A stretch of 64,000 bases of DNA from Brevundimonas bacteroides DSM 4726 (GCF_000701445.1 NZ_JNIX01000002.1:1-64000); one strand, 5' to 3'; counted from the first letter of the stretch, positions 1 to 9,509 are shown. Program-made: numbers and translations. Notes: generated from the sequence alone by a model not told the origin.

Positions 1-398
1 CCGCCGATGTCGTACAGGACATTGGCCATCAGGGTGACCGACTCGATGTCGCCTTCCGGCGAGAAGCAGCCGCCCGTCGCCGGCGTCACATTGCACAGAC
101 CCGACGGAACATTGTTGTTGGCCCGACGAACCGTGCCCACGTCACCCGAGCGGTAACCGCCCTCGAGCTCCACACGCCAGTTCGGGTTGAAGCGATAGCC
201 AAGACGCGCAAACGCCGCCCAGCCGTTGTTCACTTCATAGTTCCAGTTCACGCCCGTCGTCGAAGACTCGGCGTTGATGTCGTCCATCTGGTGATAGCCG
301 GCGTCAATCGCGCCATACCACCCATCCGGCTCAGCCGAAGCAGCACCAGCGGCGAAGAGCCCCGCTGCCGCGACGCTGGCGAGAAGTTTCAGCTTCAT
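1..398 (-). CDS. OmpA-like outer membrane beta-barrel protein (N-terminal part)
   Basis: This gene runs off the left edge, so only about 132 N-terminal residues are visible. The start is the ATG at 398-396. It opens with a typical signal peptide (MKLKLLASVAAAGLFAAGAASA) that should be cleaved after the ASA motif. The mature part has alternating aromatic and polar residues (DGWYGAIDAGYH, FARLGYRFNPNWRVELEGGY), as expected for a transmembrane beta-barrel of the OmpA/OmpX type, ending in YDIGG at the edge. Two cysteines lie in a predicted loop. A C-terminal peptidoglycan-binding OmpA domain cannot be seen because the gene is cut. The barrel call is firm and the subfamily is open. Confidence 0.8.
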   Translation of the reverse strand, partial: MKLKLLASVAAAGLFAAGAASAEPDGWYGAIDAGYHQMDDINAESSTTGVNWNYEVNNGWAAFARLGYRFNPNWRVELEGGYRSGDVGTVRRANNNVPSGLCNVTPATGGCFSPEGDIESVTLMANVLYDIG

Positions 399-598
399 GT
401 CAGTCCTCATGTCGAATTGAATGCCCAAAGGCCACGCTTACACGCGACGCTCACCGGGCCGAACGGCAGAGTTGGGCCCTGGTTCCTCATTTCAGCTTGG
501 AATAGGGCGACTGTGGCGCCGTTTCAACACATATCGCCCCCTTGGCGAGGAAATCACGCCTGTTATCAGAGCGAGGCAAAGCCAAGGGAGATGAACGA

Positions 599-1507
599 AT
601 GGCCATTCGGTTTGACGGAAAGGTGGCGATCGTCACAGGCGCGGGCGGCGGGCTGGGCCGGGCGCACGCCCTGGCGCTGGCGGCGCGGGGGGCCAAGGTG
701 GTCGTCAACGACCTGGGCGTCGCCCGCGACGGCTCGGGCGGATCCCAGTCCCCGGCCGAGGCCGTGGTCGCCGAAATCCAGGCCGCCGGGGGCGAGGCCA
801 TCGCCAACGGCGCCTCCGTCACCGACTTCGAGGCCGTCAAGGCCATGGTCGCCGAGGCGACCGACCGCTGGGGCTCGGTGGACATCCTGGTGAACAACGC
901 CGGCGTGCTGCGCGACAAGACCTTCGCCAAGATGGAGGTGCAGGACTTCCGCTTCGTCGTCGACGTGCACCTGATGGGGGCCGTGAACTGCACCAAGGCG
1001 GCGTGGGACGGCATGCGCGAGCGGAACTATGGCCGCATCGTCATGACCACCTCGTCCTCGGGGCTGTATGGCAACTTCGGCCAGTCGAACTACGGCGCGG
1101 CCAAGATGGCCCTGGTCGGCTTCATGCAGACCCTGTCGATCGAGGGGGCCAAGAACGACATCCGGGTCAACTGCCTGGCCCCCACGGCACACACCCGCAT
1201 GACCGAGGATCTGGGCGCGGCGCTCCCGCTGGATCATCTGGGGCCGGAGCTGGTGACGCCGGGCCTGCTCTATCTGGTCAGCCAGGACGCGCCGACGCGC
1301 TGCATCCTGGGCGCGGGCGCCGGCGGGTTCGAGCGGGCCTACGTCACCCTGACGCAAGGCATTCGGGTCGTGGGCCAGGACGCGCCCGAGCAGATCGCCG
1401 CCCGCTTCGCCGAAATCAGCGACCGCACCGGCGAGATCGTGCCCGAGATGGGGGCGGCCCAGGGGATGATCGAGCTGGGCAAGGCTCAGAAGGCCATCGG
1501 CGGCTGA
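599..1507 (+). CDS. SDR-family (3R)-hydroxyacyl-CoA dehydrogenase-like protein
   Basis: A short-chain dehydrogenase of 302 residues. The NAD(P)-binding motif TGAGGGLG is at 13-20, NNAG at 99-102, and the catalytic Ser (about 152-154), Tyr165 and Lys169 (YGAAK) are present. The sequence VVVNDLG followed by an insert, and YGRIVMTTSSSGLYGNFGQ, closely resemble the dehydrogenase unit of peroxisomal multifunctional enzyme type 2, which oxidises (3R)-hydroxyacyl-CoA. The ATG at 599 is chosen because homology begins there; the frame is open further upstream to 542. The next gene is a thiolase on the same strand 87 bases on, so the two probably act in the same beta-oxidation-like route. The exact substrate is not shown by the sequence. 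Confidence 0.85.
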   Translation: MAIRFDGKVAIVTGAGGGLGRAHALALAARGAKVVVNDLGVARDGSGGSQSPAEAVVAEIQAAGGEAIANGASVTDFEAVKAMVAEATDRWGSVDILVNNAGVLRDKTFAKMEVQDFRFVVDVHLMGAVNCTKAAWDGMRERNYGRIVMTTSSSGLYGNFGQSNYGAAKMALVGFMQTLSIEGAKNDIRVNCLAPTAHTRMTEDLGAALPLDHLGPELVTPGLLYLVSQDAPTRCILGAGAGGFERAYVTLTQGIRVVGQDAPEQIAARFAEISDRTGEIVPEMGAAQGMIELGKAQKAIGG

Positions 1508-1594
1508 GCCGGGGCTTGCCTTGACGTGACGGCAGGAGCCTAGGTTCGACCCGAACCAATCGACAATGACGCGCAGCCGTCAGCCAGGGAGAGT

Positions 1595-2800
1595 ATGATG
1601 CGTGAAGCGGTGATCGTTTCTACGGCCCGGACCCCGATCGGGCGGGCCTATCGCGGGGCCTTCAACGACACCGCGCCCCAGCAGCTGGGCGCGCATGCCG
1701 TTCGTCACGCCGTCCAGCGCGCGGGGGTCGATCCGGCCGAGATCGAGGACGTGGTCATAGGTGCGGCGCTCCAGCAGGGCGGGACCGGCACCAACGTGGC
1801 CCGTCAGGTGGCGCTGGCGGCGGGGCTGCCCCCCACGGTTCCGGGCATGAGCCTGGACCGGCAGTGCGCCTCGGGCCTCATGGCCATCGCCACGGCGGCC
1901 AAGCAGGTGATCTTCGACCAGCAGAAGATGGCGGTCGGCGGCGGGCTGGAGTCCATCTCGCTGGTTCAGAACCAGCACATGAACCTCTACCGCATGAAGG
2001 ACGAGGCGCTGCTGAAGCTGTCGCCTCACATCTATATGTCGATGCTGGAAACCGCCGAGGTGGTGGCGCGCCGCTACGGCATTTCGCGCGACCGGCAGGA
2101 CGAATACGCACTCCAGTCCCAGCAGCGCACCGCCGCCGCCCAAGCTGAAGGTCGACTGGACGCCGAGATCGTGCCGATGACAACGACCATGTTGGTGGCG
2201 GACAAGGCGACGGGGCAGACGTCCGCCAAGGAGGTCACGCTGTCCAAGGACGAGGGCAACCGGCCGGACACGACCCTGGAAGGCCTGCAGACGCTCAAGC
2301 CCGTCTTTGGCGGCGGAGAAGAGATCCGGCACGGCCAGTTCATCACGGCGGGCAATGCGTCCCAACTGTCGGACGGCGCCTCGGCCTCGGTCATCATGGA
2401 GGCTGGCGAGGCGGTGAAGCGGGGCCTGCAGCCGCTGGGTGGCTATCGCGGCATGGCGGTGGCGGGCTGCGAGCCCGACGAGATGGGCATCGGCCCGGTC
2501 TATGCCGTGCCCAAGCTCCTGAAGCGCCACGGCCTGACGGTCGACGACATCGGCCTCTGGGAGCTGAACGAGGCCTTCGCGGTGCAGGTGCTCTACTGCG
2601 CCGACACGCTCGGCATTCCGATGGACCGGCTGAACGTCTCGGGCGGAGCCATCTCGATCGGCCATCCCTACGGGATGTCGGGCGCGCGCATGACCGGCCA
2701 CGTCCTGATCGAGGGCAAGCGGCGCGGAGCCAAGTATGGCGTCGTGACCATGTGCGTCGGCGGCGGCATGGGCGCGGCGGGGCTGTTCGAGATCTACTGA
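1595..2800 (+). CDS. acetyl-CoA C-acyltransferase (thiolase)
   Basis: A thiolase of 401 residues (or 400 from the second ATG at 1598). It performs CoA-dependent cleavage or condensation of 3-ketoacyl-CoA. The nucleophilic Cys91 lies in LDRQCASG; the GHP motif ([12 protein letters not shown]) and the C-terminal CVGGGMG with the second catalytic Cys are intact. A GGGAGAG Shine-Dalgarno-like stretch precedes the tandem ATGs. It follows the SDR dehydrogenase, consistent with a fatty acid degradation unit. The 3' end overlaps the convergent regulator gene by 7 bases. Confidence 0.92.
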   Translation: MMREAVIVSTARTPIGRAYRGAFNDTAPQQLGAHAVRHAVQRAGVDPAEIEDVVIGAALQQGGTGTNVARQVALAAGLPPTVPGMSLDRQCASGLMAIATAAKQVIFDQQKMAVGGGLESISLVQNQHMNLYRMKDEALLKLSPHIYMSMLETAEVVARRYGISRDRQDEYALQSQQRTAAAQAEGRLDAEIVPMTTTMLVADKATGQTSAKEVTLSKDEGNRPDTTLEGLQTLKPVFGGGEEIRHGQFITAGNASQLSDGASASVIMEAGEAVKRGLQPLGGYRGMAVAGCEPDEMGIGPVYAVPKLLKRHGLTVDDIGLWELNEAFAVQVLYCADTLGIPMDRLNVSGGAISIGHPYGMSGARMTGHVLIEGKRRGAKYGVVTMCVGGGMGAAGLFEIY

Positions 2801-3504
2801 CCTCCGTCATGGGCGTCGCCGTAACGGGCGGTCATTTCCGCCCGCCATTTGGCCCTCAGCTGCGCCGGCCGTGCCGGATAGCGGTCCTCCAGGACCGTCG
2901 CGTCCAGCACGCGGTCGGTGCGGAACATGCGGAAATCGTCCCGCATCTCGCACCAGGCCAGCACGATGCGGGTGGTGTCGCGGTAGGCGATCTGGAAGGG
3001 CCAGACGGTGCGGCGGCTTTCAGCCTCCTTCTCGTCTCTGTAGTGCAGCGTGATCTTTCGGGCGCCGTGAATGGCGCGCCGCACCGCCGCCATGTCGATG
3101 GCTTCGGGGAGCACGTTCCATCCGGGCGGGGTGGAGACAGCGGGCTCCAGCACCATGGGGCGCAGACGCTCGGGCACGGTGGCGGCGATCTTGGCGATCA
3201 GGTCGCGGGCGGCTCGGGCCAGCGCGGGGTCGCCCCGGCCGGCGACCCACTGGGCGCCCAGCACCGCCGCCTCGATCTCGTCGGACGTCAGCATCAGCGG
3301 CGGCATGTCGAAGCCCGTGTCCAGCACATAGCCCACACCCGCCTCGCCCCGGATCGGCACGCGCTGGCCCATAAGGGCGGCGATGTCGCGATAGACACTG
3401 CGTTTGGAGGTCTCCAGCTCGGCCGCCATGGCCTCCGCCGTCACCGGCTGGCCGCTGCGCCGTAGCAGCTGGACGATCTGAAAGAGGCGGTCGGCTTTGC
3501 GCAT
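2794..3504 (-). CDS. YafY-type HTH/WYL-domain transcriptional regulator
   Basis: A regulator of 236 residues. An N-terminal winged helix ([14 protein letters not shown], then [20 protein letters not shown] at 21-40) is followed by a WYL domain (about 130-215) with the segments [24 protein letters not shown] and FRTDRV. WYL proteins usually act as ligand-responsive repressors or activators. It is divergent from the glutathione S-transferase gene, and a 24-bp near-palindrome sits between them, so GST and its own gene are the likely targets (inference). The ligand is unknown. Confidence 0.88.
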   Translation of the reverse strand: MRKADRLFQIVQLLRRSGQPVTAEAMAAELETSKRSVYRDIAALMGQRVPIRGEAGVGYVLDTGFDMPPLMLTSDEIEAAVLGAQWVAGRGDPALARAARDLIAKIAATVPERLRPMVLEPAVSTPPGWNVLPEAIDMAAVRRAIHGARKITLHYRDEKEAESRRTVWPFQIAYRDTTRIVLAWCEMRDDFRMFRTDRVLDATVLEDRYPARPAQLRAKWRAEMTARYGDAHDGGQ

Positions 3505-3512
3505 CTTGGTGG

Positions 3513-3550
3513 CGCTATCGCTCGGCGCGCGGCGCCTCGCTGCTTGAGCG
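3513..3550 (+). repeat. 40-bp palindromic intergenic repeat, copy 1
   Basis: This stretch upstream of the WYL regulator ends in CTCGCTGCTTGAGCG and carries an inner hairpin GGCGC-GCG-GCGCC. Copies with the same frame but different inner stem bases lie at 14189-14225 (reverse) and 28477-28564 (two copies). The constant part plus changing but still paired inner stem marks it as a REP-like family. Confidence 0.7.
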
Positions 3551-3606
3551 CGGTCTCCTTCCCCTGGACCTGGCTGGCCGTGACCTTAGGCGACGTTAGA
3601 CGGCCG

Positions 3607-3630
3607 CTGCTGACAGCATGCTGGCAGCAG
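3607..3630. promoter_or_regulatory. palindromic operator candidate between WYL regulator and GST
   Basis: A 24-bp near-perfect inverted repeat. The left half reads CTGCTGACAGCA and the right half TGCTGGCAGCAG, with one mismatched pair. It lies 103 bases upstream of the regulator start and 67 bases upstream of the GST start. Size and symmetry suit a dimeric HTH protein, so it is the natural candidate site for the adjacent WYL regulator. Binding is inferred, not shown. Confidence 0.55.
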
Positions 3631-3696
3631 AGTGGCGGTAGTCAATCCATCGACGTCGGGGGGCGGTCTCCGGGCGGTGAAGAGGGAGATTCAATC

Positions 3697-4305
3697 GTGC
3701 TGACGCTGTTCCATGCTGCCCAAACCCGCTCATCGCGCATTCTCTGGCTGATCGAGGAGCTTGGGGCCGACGTCGAGGTTGTCCATTGCGAGATCGCCTG
3801 GCGGAACGGTCAGAAGGTCGGCGAAGCTGATCCGAAGAATCCGCATCCGGACGGCAAGGTTCCGGCCCTGATCCATGACGGATCCCTCATCACGGAATCG
3901 GCGGCGGTGGCGCTGTATCTGACCGACCTGCATACCCAGGCGGGTCTCGGCGCGCCGGTGGGGTCGCCGGAACGGGGCGCTCTGCTGACCTGGCTGACCT
4001 GGGCGGCGGGCGAACTGGAGCCCGCGCTGTTCGCGCGGATGGGCGGAGCGAGTGATCCCTATTCCGACGCACGGTATGAGGCGGCGATGGATCGGCTGAT
4101 GGAGGCCCTATGGAATGGCCCGTTCCTGATGGGCGCGCGGTTCACGGTGGCGGACGTGATGATCGGATCGACGCTCGCCTGGGTGCGGCTGATGCTGCCC
4201 GACAGCCCCCTGTTCAGTCGTTATCTGGAGCGCCTGGTCGCGCGACCGGCGAACGCCCGTGCGCGGGCGCGGGACAGCGCGGTGGCTCTGGAGCAGGCCG
4301 CCTGA
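3697..4305 (+). CDS. glutathione S-transferase family protein
   Basis: A GST of 202 residues starting at the GTG at 3697, preceded by AGGGAGA about 7 bases upstream. The frame is open further upstream, but homology begins at VLTLFHAAQTRSSRILWLIEELG, the thioredoxin-like N-terminal domain. The cis-Pro region reads GKVPALIHDG and the E-S pair that binds glutathione is LITESAAVALYL. The C-terminal helical domain has FLMGARFTVADVMIGS (N-capping box). Substrate is unknown; cytosolic detoxification is the family role. The stop abuts the convergent otsA stop with no gap. Confidence 0.88.
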   Translation: MLTLFHAAQTRSSRILWLIEELGADVEVVHCEIAWRNGQKVGEADPKNPHPDGKVPALIHDGSLITESAAVALYLTDLHTQAGLGAPVGSPERGALLTWLTWAAGELEPALFARMGGASDPYSDARYEAAMDRLMEALWNGPFLMGARFTVADVMIGSTLAWVRLMLPDSPLFSRYLERLVARPANARARARDSAVALEQAA

Positions 4306-5718
4306 TCAGGCGGCGTGGGGGAGGTCGCCGTTCTGACCGGCGATCTCCACCGACTTCAGCGCCCCGACATAGGCGTCGCGCCACAGGCCGACGTCCGTGT
4401 CCTCGACCACCTTCATGAGGGACCGCCATTTCCGGATGCGCTCCTTCAGCGGCATGGTCAGGGCGCGGTGGATGGCGTCGGCGACCTCCTCGCGGCTGAA
4501 GGGATTAACCAGCAGGGCCTCGCCCATCTGTTCGGCGGCTCCGGCGAAACGCGACAGGACCAGGACGCCGGGATCCTCCGGATTCTGGGCGCAGACATAT
4601 TCCTTGGCGACCAGGTTCATGCCGTCGCGCAGCGGCGTGACCAGGCAGACGCGGGCGGCGCGATAGATGCCGGCCAGCTGATCGCGGCGATAGCTGCGGT
4701 TCAGATAGCGGATCGGCTGCCAATCCATATCGGCGTATTCACCGTTGATCCGGCCAGCGAGCGAATCCAGCCGGGCGCGAATGTCCTGATAGGTATCGAC
4801 CTCGTCGCGGCTGATCGGCGTGACCTGCACCAGGAAGACGTCGCCGCGCAGGTCGGGATGGTCGCGCAGGAACTGCTCGTAGCCGAGCATGCGCTCTTCC
4901 AAACCCTTGGAATAGTCGAGACGATCGACGCCGACGATCATGGAGCGGAATGCGGCCGAAGCGGCCATGCGGTCATAGGTGCGAACGCCCTCTCGCGAAT
5001 CGCGAGCCTGCACGAACCCGTCGACGTCGATGCCGATGGGGAAGGTGCCGATCCGGACCCGACGCCCGAACGCCTCCAACCCGCCGTAGCCCGCCAGTTC
5101 GCCTCGGACTTCGGAGATGACGTAGTCGCGGAATAGGTCCAGCCATTCCTGGGTCTGAAAGCCGATGAGGTCGTAGGCGAACAGGCTCTCCACCAACCGG
5201 CGATGATGCGGCAGGGTCACCAGCAGCTGGCGCGCCGGCCAGGGGGTGTGGAGGAAGAAGCCGATCCGGTTGGTGACGCCCAGCCGGCGCAGGTCCCGGG
5301 CGAGCGGGATCAGGTGATAGTCGTGGACCCAGATGATGTCGTCGGGCTGGATCAGCGGCGCGAGCGTCTCGGCGAAGCGCCGGTTCACCCGCTCATAGCC
5401 CTCCCCGTAGGACCGCTCGTAGGCCGTGAGATCGACCCGGTGGTGGAACAGCGGCCACAGCGTCTTGTTGGCGTAGCCGTTGTAGTACTCGTCGACGTCC
5501 TGGGCCTCGAGGTCGACGAGGTTGACCGTGACGCCGGCACGGTCCTCGACCGTCAGCTCGCCGGTGAAGGTCTCGACGGTCTCCCCGGACCAGCCGAACC
5601 AGAGGCCGTCGTATTTCCGGAGGGCGGCCGAGAGGGCCATCGCAAGGCCCCCGGCGGAGCCGGCGGCGGGGTCAACGGGGGCGGAAACGCGGTTGGAGAC
5701 GACGATCAGGCGGGTCAT
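4306..5718 (-). CDS. otsA: alpha,alpha-trehalose-phosphate synthase (UDP-forming)
   Basis: A GT20 enzyme of 470 residues making trehalose 6-phosphate from UDP-glucose and glucose 6-phosphate. It starts TRLIVVSNRV and contains WVHDYHLIPLA, DRLDYSKGLEERM and DGMNLVAKEYVCAQ, the last two lining the phosphate and UDP sites. The ATG at 5718 is preferred over one 12 bases upstream because the family begins MxRLIVVSNRV and a GAGG precedes it. It is the third gene of an otsB-GH15-otsA unit and lies 66 bases downstream of the GH15 stop. Confidence 0.95.
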   Translation of the reverse strand: MTRLIVVSNRVSAPVDPAAGSAGGLAMALSAALRKYDGLWFGWSGETVETFTGELTVEDRAGVTVNLVDLEAQDVDEYYNGYANKTLWPLFHHRVDLTAYERSYGEGYERVNRRFAETLAPLIQPDDIIWVHDYHLIPLARDLRRLGVTNRIGFFLHTPWPARQLLVTLPHHRRLVESLFAYDLIGFQTQEWLDLFRDYVISEVRGELAGYGGLEAFGRRVRIGTFPIGIDVDGFVQARDSREGVRTYDRMAASAAFRSMIVGVDRLDYSKGLEERMLGYEQFLRDHPDLRGDVFLVQVTPISRDEVDTYQDIRARLDSLAGRINGEYADMDWQPIRYLNRSYRRDQLAGIYRAARVCLVTPLRDGMNLVAKEYVCAQNPEDPGVLVLSRFAGAAEQMGEALLVNPFSREEVADAIHRALTMPLKERIRKWRSLMKVVEDTDVGLWRDAYVGALKSVEIAGQNGDLPHAA

Positions 5719-5784
5719 GACGCGCCTCAAACGGTCAAGCTGCCGTTCGGCTCCATCGCAAGTGCGTGATCGGCGCGTGAACCG

Positions 5785-7578
5785 TCATCGGACGTCGGTC
5801 CACGACCGGCTGAGCAGGACGGCGCAGTTGATGATGCCGACCAGGGAATAGGTCTGGGGGTAGTTGCCCCACAGCTCGTCCGTCTCGATGGCGATGTCCT
5901 CGCTGAGTAGGCCCGCATGCGTCCGGCGACTGAGCATCTGCTCGAAGATTTCGCGCGCCTCGGCGTCGCGGCCGTTCTGGTGCAGCGCCTCGATGAACCA
6001 GAAGGTGCAGAAGTTGAAAGCGGTCTCGGGCTCGCCGAAGTCATCGGGCTCGACGTAGCGGAAGAGGTAGGGTCCCTTCTTCAGATCACGCTCGATGGCG
6101 TCGAAGGTGGCGACCTGGCGGGGGTCGTGGGGTTCCAGGAAGCCCAGATCGACGAGCTGGAGGAGCGAGGCGTCCAGCTCCTGACCGCCGAAGCTGGCGC
6201 CGAAGCGGCCTTCGTCGGGAAGGAAGGCCTCGGCCTCGATCCGCTGGCGGATGATCTGCGCCCGCTCAGTCCAGTGCGTCGCGCGATCGCTCAGGCCCAG
6301 ATGCGCCGCCGCCTTGGCCAGGCGGTCGCAGGCCGCCCAGCACATGACCGAGGAATAGGTGTGGACCCGGGCGATCGTCCGGAATTCCCACAGCCCGGCG
6401 TCAACCTGGTCGTGCATGGCGAAGGCGCGCTCGCCGACCTTCTCCAGCGCATGGAAGTCGTCGAGCGAGCCGGGGCGGAGCAGGCGCTGATCATAGAAGC
6501 TCTGGACCAGCGGCAGGACGATCTGTCCGTAGACGTCGTGCTGCAGGTGCTCGCGCGCCTGGTTGCCGACGCGGACCGGCTTCATGCCGCGATAGCCGGC
6601 GACGGTGTCGACGATGCGCTCGTCGATGTCCTCTTCCAAACCCACGCCATAGACCGGCTGGACATGGCCGCCCGCCGAGGCGTCGACGAGGTTCCTCAGA
6701 TAGACGAGATAGTTCTCCAAGATGTCGACCGCGCCGAGCCGGTTCAGGGCGCGCACCGTGTAGTAGGCGTCGCGGATCCAGCAGTAGCGGTAATCCCAGT
6801 TGCGCCCGCTCTCTGGGAACTCCGGCACCGAGGTGGTCATGGCGGCGACGATGGCCCCGGTCTCCTCATAGACGCAGAGCTTGAGCGTGATCGCCGCCCG
6901 GATCACCGCCTCCTGATAGTCCAGCGGGATGTAAAGGGTGCGCACCCAGTCGCGCCAATAGGCCAGCGTCCGATCCAGCGTCGCCGAAACGCCGGCGCCC
7001 ACCTCCTGATCATAGCCCTCGTCCGGGCCGAGGAAGAAGGTCAGGGGGCGCTCCAGCCGGAATAGCCGCTCCTCCAGCACATGTGACACCGGGCAGTCGG
7101 TGGTGAGACGCAGGGTGATGTCCGTGCACAGATAGCGGACGTGGTTAGAGCCGGAGGTGCACTCGGCCTGCCGCGCGCCCCAATCGGCGGAGGGACGCAG
7201 CCGGATGCGGATGCGCGGGCTGCCCGACAGGGGCCGAACGATGCGGGCGAAGGCCAGAGGCCGATAGGTCCGGGAATGCTTTTTGTGGCGCGGGGCGAAG
7301 TCGATGATCTCGACCGCCGCGCCGTCGGCCGCGGTCAGAACGGTGCGCAGGACGGGCGTATTGTGGCGATAGGCCTGCTCGGCCGAGACCTGGCCCTCCA
7401 GTTCCAGCGACCAGAAGCCGTGCTCAGGCGCGTCGCCGTCCATCAGGGCCGAGAAGACCGGATCGCCGTCAACGCGCGGCGCGCAGGCCCAGACGTAGCG
7501 ACCCTGACGGTCGATCAGGGCCGAGATGGCGCAGTTGCCGATGGGGGCGAGGTCAAGGTCGCGGCGGGACGGGGTCAT
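5785..7578 (-). CDS. glycoside hydrolase family 15 protein (trehalase/glucoamylase-like)
   Basis: A 597-residue protein with the bacterial GH15 layout: an N-terminal super-beta-sandwich domain (APIGNCAISALIDRQGRYVW onward) and a C-terminal (alpha/alpha)6 barrel. The barrel has NWDYRYCWIRDAYYTVRAL and a C-terminal acidic segment LLSEDIAIETDELWGNYPQ carrying the likely catalytic acid. Such proteins hydrolyse trehalose or alpha-glucans. The start at 7578 overlaps the otsB stop by 4 bases (ATGA), so translation is coupled. A hydrolase between the two synthetic genes is the odd point: trehalase activity would oppose OtsA/OtsB. Confidence 0.88.
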   Translation of the reverse strand: MTPSRRDLDLAPIGNCAISALIDRQGRYVWACAPRVDGDPVFSALMDGDAPEHGFWSLELEGQVSAEQAYRHNTPVLRTVLTAADGAAVEIIDFAPRHKKHSRTYRPLAFARIVRPLSGSPRIRIRLRPSADWGARQAECTSGSNHVRYLCTDITLRLTTDCPVSHVLEERLFRLERPLTFFLGPDEGYDQEVGAGVSATLDRTLAYWRDWVRTLYIPLDYQEAVIRAAITLKLCVYEETGAIVAAMTTSVPEFPESGRNWDYRYCWIRDAYYTVRALNRLGAVDILENYLVYLRNLVDASAGGHVQPVYGVGLEEDIDERIVDTVAGYRGMKPVRVGNQAREHLQHDVYGQIVLPLVQSFYDQRLLRPGSLDDFHALEKVGERAFAMHDQVDAGLWEFRTIARVHTYSSVMCWAACDRLAKAAAHLGLSDRATHWTERAQIIRQRIEAEAFLPDEGRFGASFGGQELDASLLQLVDLGFLEPHDPRQVATFDAIERDLKKGPYLFRYVEPDDFGEPETAFNFCTFWFIEALHQNGRDAEAREIFEQMLSRRTHAGLLSEDIAIETDELWGNYPQTYSLVGIINCAVLLSRSWTDVR

Positions 7579-8342
7579 GCGCGGGCCTCCGCGATCGCTT
7601 CCAGCCAAGTCAGGACCGCCTCCACATCGTCGAGCCTATACCGGGCGGCGGTGTCGCGTTCCGGTCCGACCAGCACGCCGTAGCCGCCGAGCGCGGTCGC
7701 GGCGCGGAACCCGGCCTCGTCGGTTAGGTCGTCTCCGACCATGATCGGCGTCGCGCCGGTGAAGGGCGGCTCGGCCATGAAGGCGGCGACCGCCTGGCCC
7801 TTGTCGGCGCCGGGGGTCTTGAGCTCCAGCACCATGTGGCCGGGCTGAAGATCCAGTCCCGTCTCGTCCGACAGGCGTTGCGCCAGCGTCCGCGCTGCGG
7901 CCTCAGCGTCCGGCGACTGGCGGTAATGAAGACCCGCCGAGACGCCCTTGTCCTCGACGATGACGCCGGGACGGTTCGCCGCGAAGACCTCAAGGGCCGC
8001 GACGGCCTCGGCCACATGTCGGCTGGCCTCGGCCCCGTCCAGGCTGCCGTCGCGGCGGCGCCGCGCCAGCCCGTGCACCCCGGAAGCGGAGTGGGCCGCC
8101 CCACCCGCGATGCGGTCGATCTCCTCCAGGGTGCGGCCGCTGACGATCGCCACCCGGCCGCCCAGAACCCGATCCAGAGACCGCAGCACCTCGGTGCGAC
8201 GGGGATCGGCCAGCACCGCGTCCGGGGTCGACGCGAGGGGTGCCAGCGTCCCGTCCAGGTCCAGGAAGAGGGCGATCCCGCCCGTCGCCGGAATCGGCGG
8301 TGCGAAAAGGGTGCGGGTCAGGGTCCCGGCGGATGGCGGCAT
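7575..8342 (-). CDS. otsB: trehalose-phosphatase
   Basis: A HAD-superfamily phosphatase of 255 residues that releases trehalose from trehalose 6-phosphate. Motif I is FLDLDGTLAPL with the nucleophilic Asp, motif II is VAIVSGRTLEEI, and the C-terminal motif is MVGDDLTDEAGF. The ATG at 8342 is preceded by AGAGAG. It is the first gene of the trehalose operon, ahead of the GH15 hydrolase and otsA, and is divergent from the polysaccharide cluster. Confidence 0.94.
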   Translation of the reverse strand: MPPSAGTLTRTLFAPPIPATGGIALFLDLDGTLAPLASTPDAVLADPRRTEVLRSLDRVLGGRVAIVSGRTLEEIDRIAGGAAHSASGVHGLARRRRDGSLDGAEASRHVAEAVAALEVFAANRPGVIVEDKGVSAGLHYRQSPDAEAAARTLAQRLSDETGLDLQPGHMVLELKTPGADKGQAVAAFMAEPPFTGATPIMVGDDLTDEAGFRAATALGGYGVLVGPERDTAARYRLDDVEAVLTWLEAIAEARA

Positions 8343-8513
8343 GGTCTCTCTATGCGGTTTCTTCAGGTACGCCCGGCGACCTAACGCCCGACTGCGGCAA
8401 AGGTTGAGAAGGGCGGATGAACTCGAGTTACAGCCGTCGATCATGGCCACGGATTGTCGAGCCGGGCGGCTTGGGTCTACACCGCGCGCCTGTTGCGAGG
8501 AGACCGAAGGCCC

Positions 8514-9509
8514 ATGCCCCTCGATGCGAAGACGACTTCCGGCGACGCCGCCGGCCCTATGATCGACCACGCCCGTTCGGTGATCCGCCTCAACATTGAG
8601 GCGCTGGAGGCGCTGGAGCGGACGGTCAACGGCAGTCTGGTGCGGGCGGTCGAGATCATCCTGTCGCGTCCGGGCTATGTCGTCGTCACGGGCATGGGCA
8701 AGTCGGGACACATCGGCAACAAGATCGCCGCGACGCTCGCATCGACCGGCACCAACGCATTCTTCGTCCATCCGGCCGAAATGAGCCACGGCGACCTCGG
8801 CATGCTGCGCCACGACACGACGCTGCTGGCCATTTCCAACTCGGGCGAAAGCCGCGAACTGCGCGATCCGCTGATCTTCTGCCAGAGGAACGACATCCCG
8901 GTCATCGGCATGACCCAGCGGGCGTCGTCCTTCCTGGCCCGCATGTCGGCTGTATCGCTGGTGATGCCGAGCGTCGCCGAGGCCTGCCCCAACGGCCTGG
9001 CCCCCACCACCTCGACCCTAATGACGCTGGCGCTCGGCGACGCCCTGGCGATGGTCCTGATGGAACGGCGCGGCTTCTCGGCCACGGATTTCGGCCTGCA
9101 CCATCCGGGCGGCTCGCTGGGCATGAGCCTACAGAGCGTGCGCGAGTGGATGGGCGACAATCACGCCCCGCCGCCGACCGTGGCGATGGACGCCGCATTC
9201 GCCGAGATCGTGGCCGCAATCACGGCCGGGCGAAAAGGCTCGGTCGCTGTGCTGGACGCTAACGAAACGCTGGCGGGCATGATCACCGACGGCGACGTGC
9301 GCCGGGCCTTCTCACAGGACGTCTCGCGCATCACGGCGGGCGACATAATGAGCCGCCAGCCCATCACCGTGGGCCCGGACCAGCGCATGAGCGACGTGGT
9401 GGACCTGCTCACCGCCAACAAGATTTCCAACCTCTTCGTGGTCGAGGACGGGCGTCCCGTCGCCATCGTCCACATCGCCGAACTGATGCAGGCGGGCTAC
9501 GTCGCCTGA
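8514..9509 (+). CDS. arabinose-5-phosphate isomerase (KpsF/GutQ/KdsD family)
   Basis: A 331-residue protein with an N-terminal SIS domain (VVVTGMGKSGHIGNKIAATL, then NSGES) and two C-terminal CBS domains (from about residue 215; GMITDGDVRRA and IMSRQPITVG). The family converts ribulose 5-phosphate to arabinose 5-phosphate, the first step to Kdo. The ATG at 8514 is preceded by GGAGACCGAAGG. It leads a run of glycosyltransferases and a polysaccharide export lipoprotein, so it may serve a capsule or exopolysaccharide (KpsF role) rather than lipid A-Kdo only. The sequence alone cannot separate KdsD from KpsF. Confidence 0.9.
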   Translation: MPLDAKTTSGDAAGPMIDHARSVIRLNIEALEALERTVNGSLVRAVEIILSRPGYVVVTGMGKSGHIGNKIAATLASTGTNAFFVHPAEMSHGDLGMLRHDTTLLAISNSGESRELRDPLIFCQRNDIPVIGMTQRASSFLARMSAVSLVMPSVAEACPNGLAPTTSTLMTLALGDALAMVLMERRGFSATDFGLHHPGGSLGMSLQSVREWMGDNHAPPPTVAMDAAFAEIVAAITAGRKGSVAVLDANETLAGMITDGDVRRAFSQDVSRITAGDIMSRQPITVGPDQRMSDVVDLLTANKISNLFVVEDGRPVAIVHIAELMQAGYVA

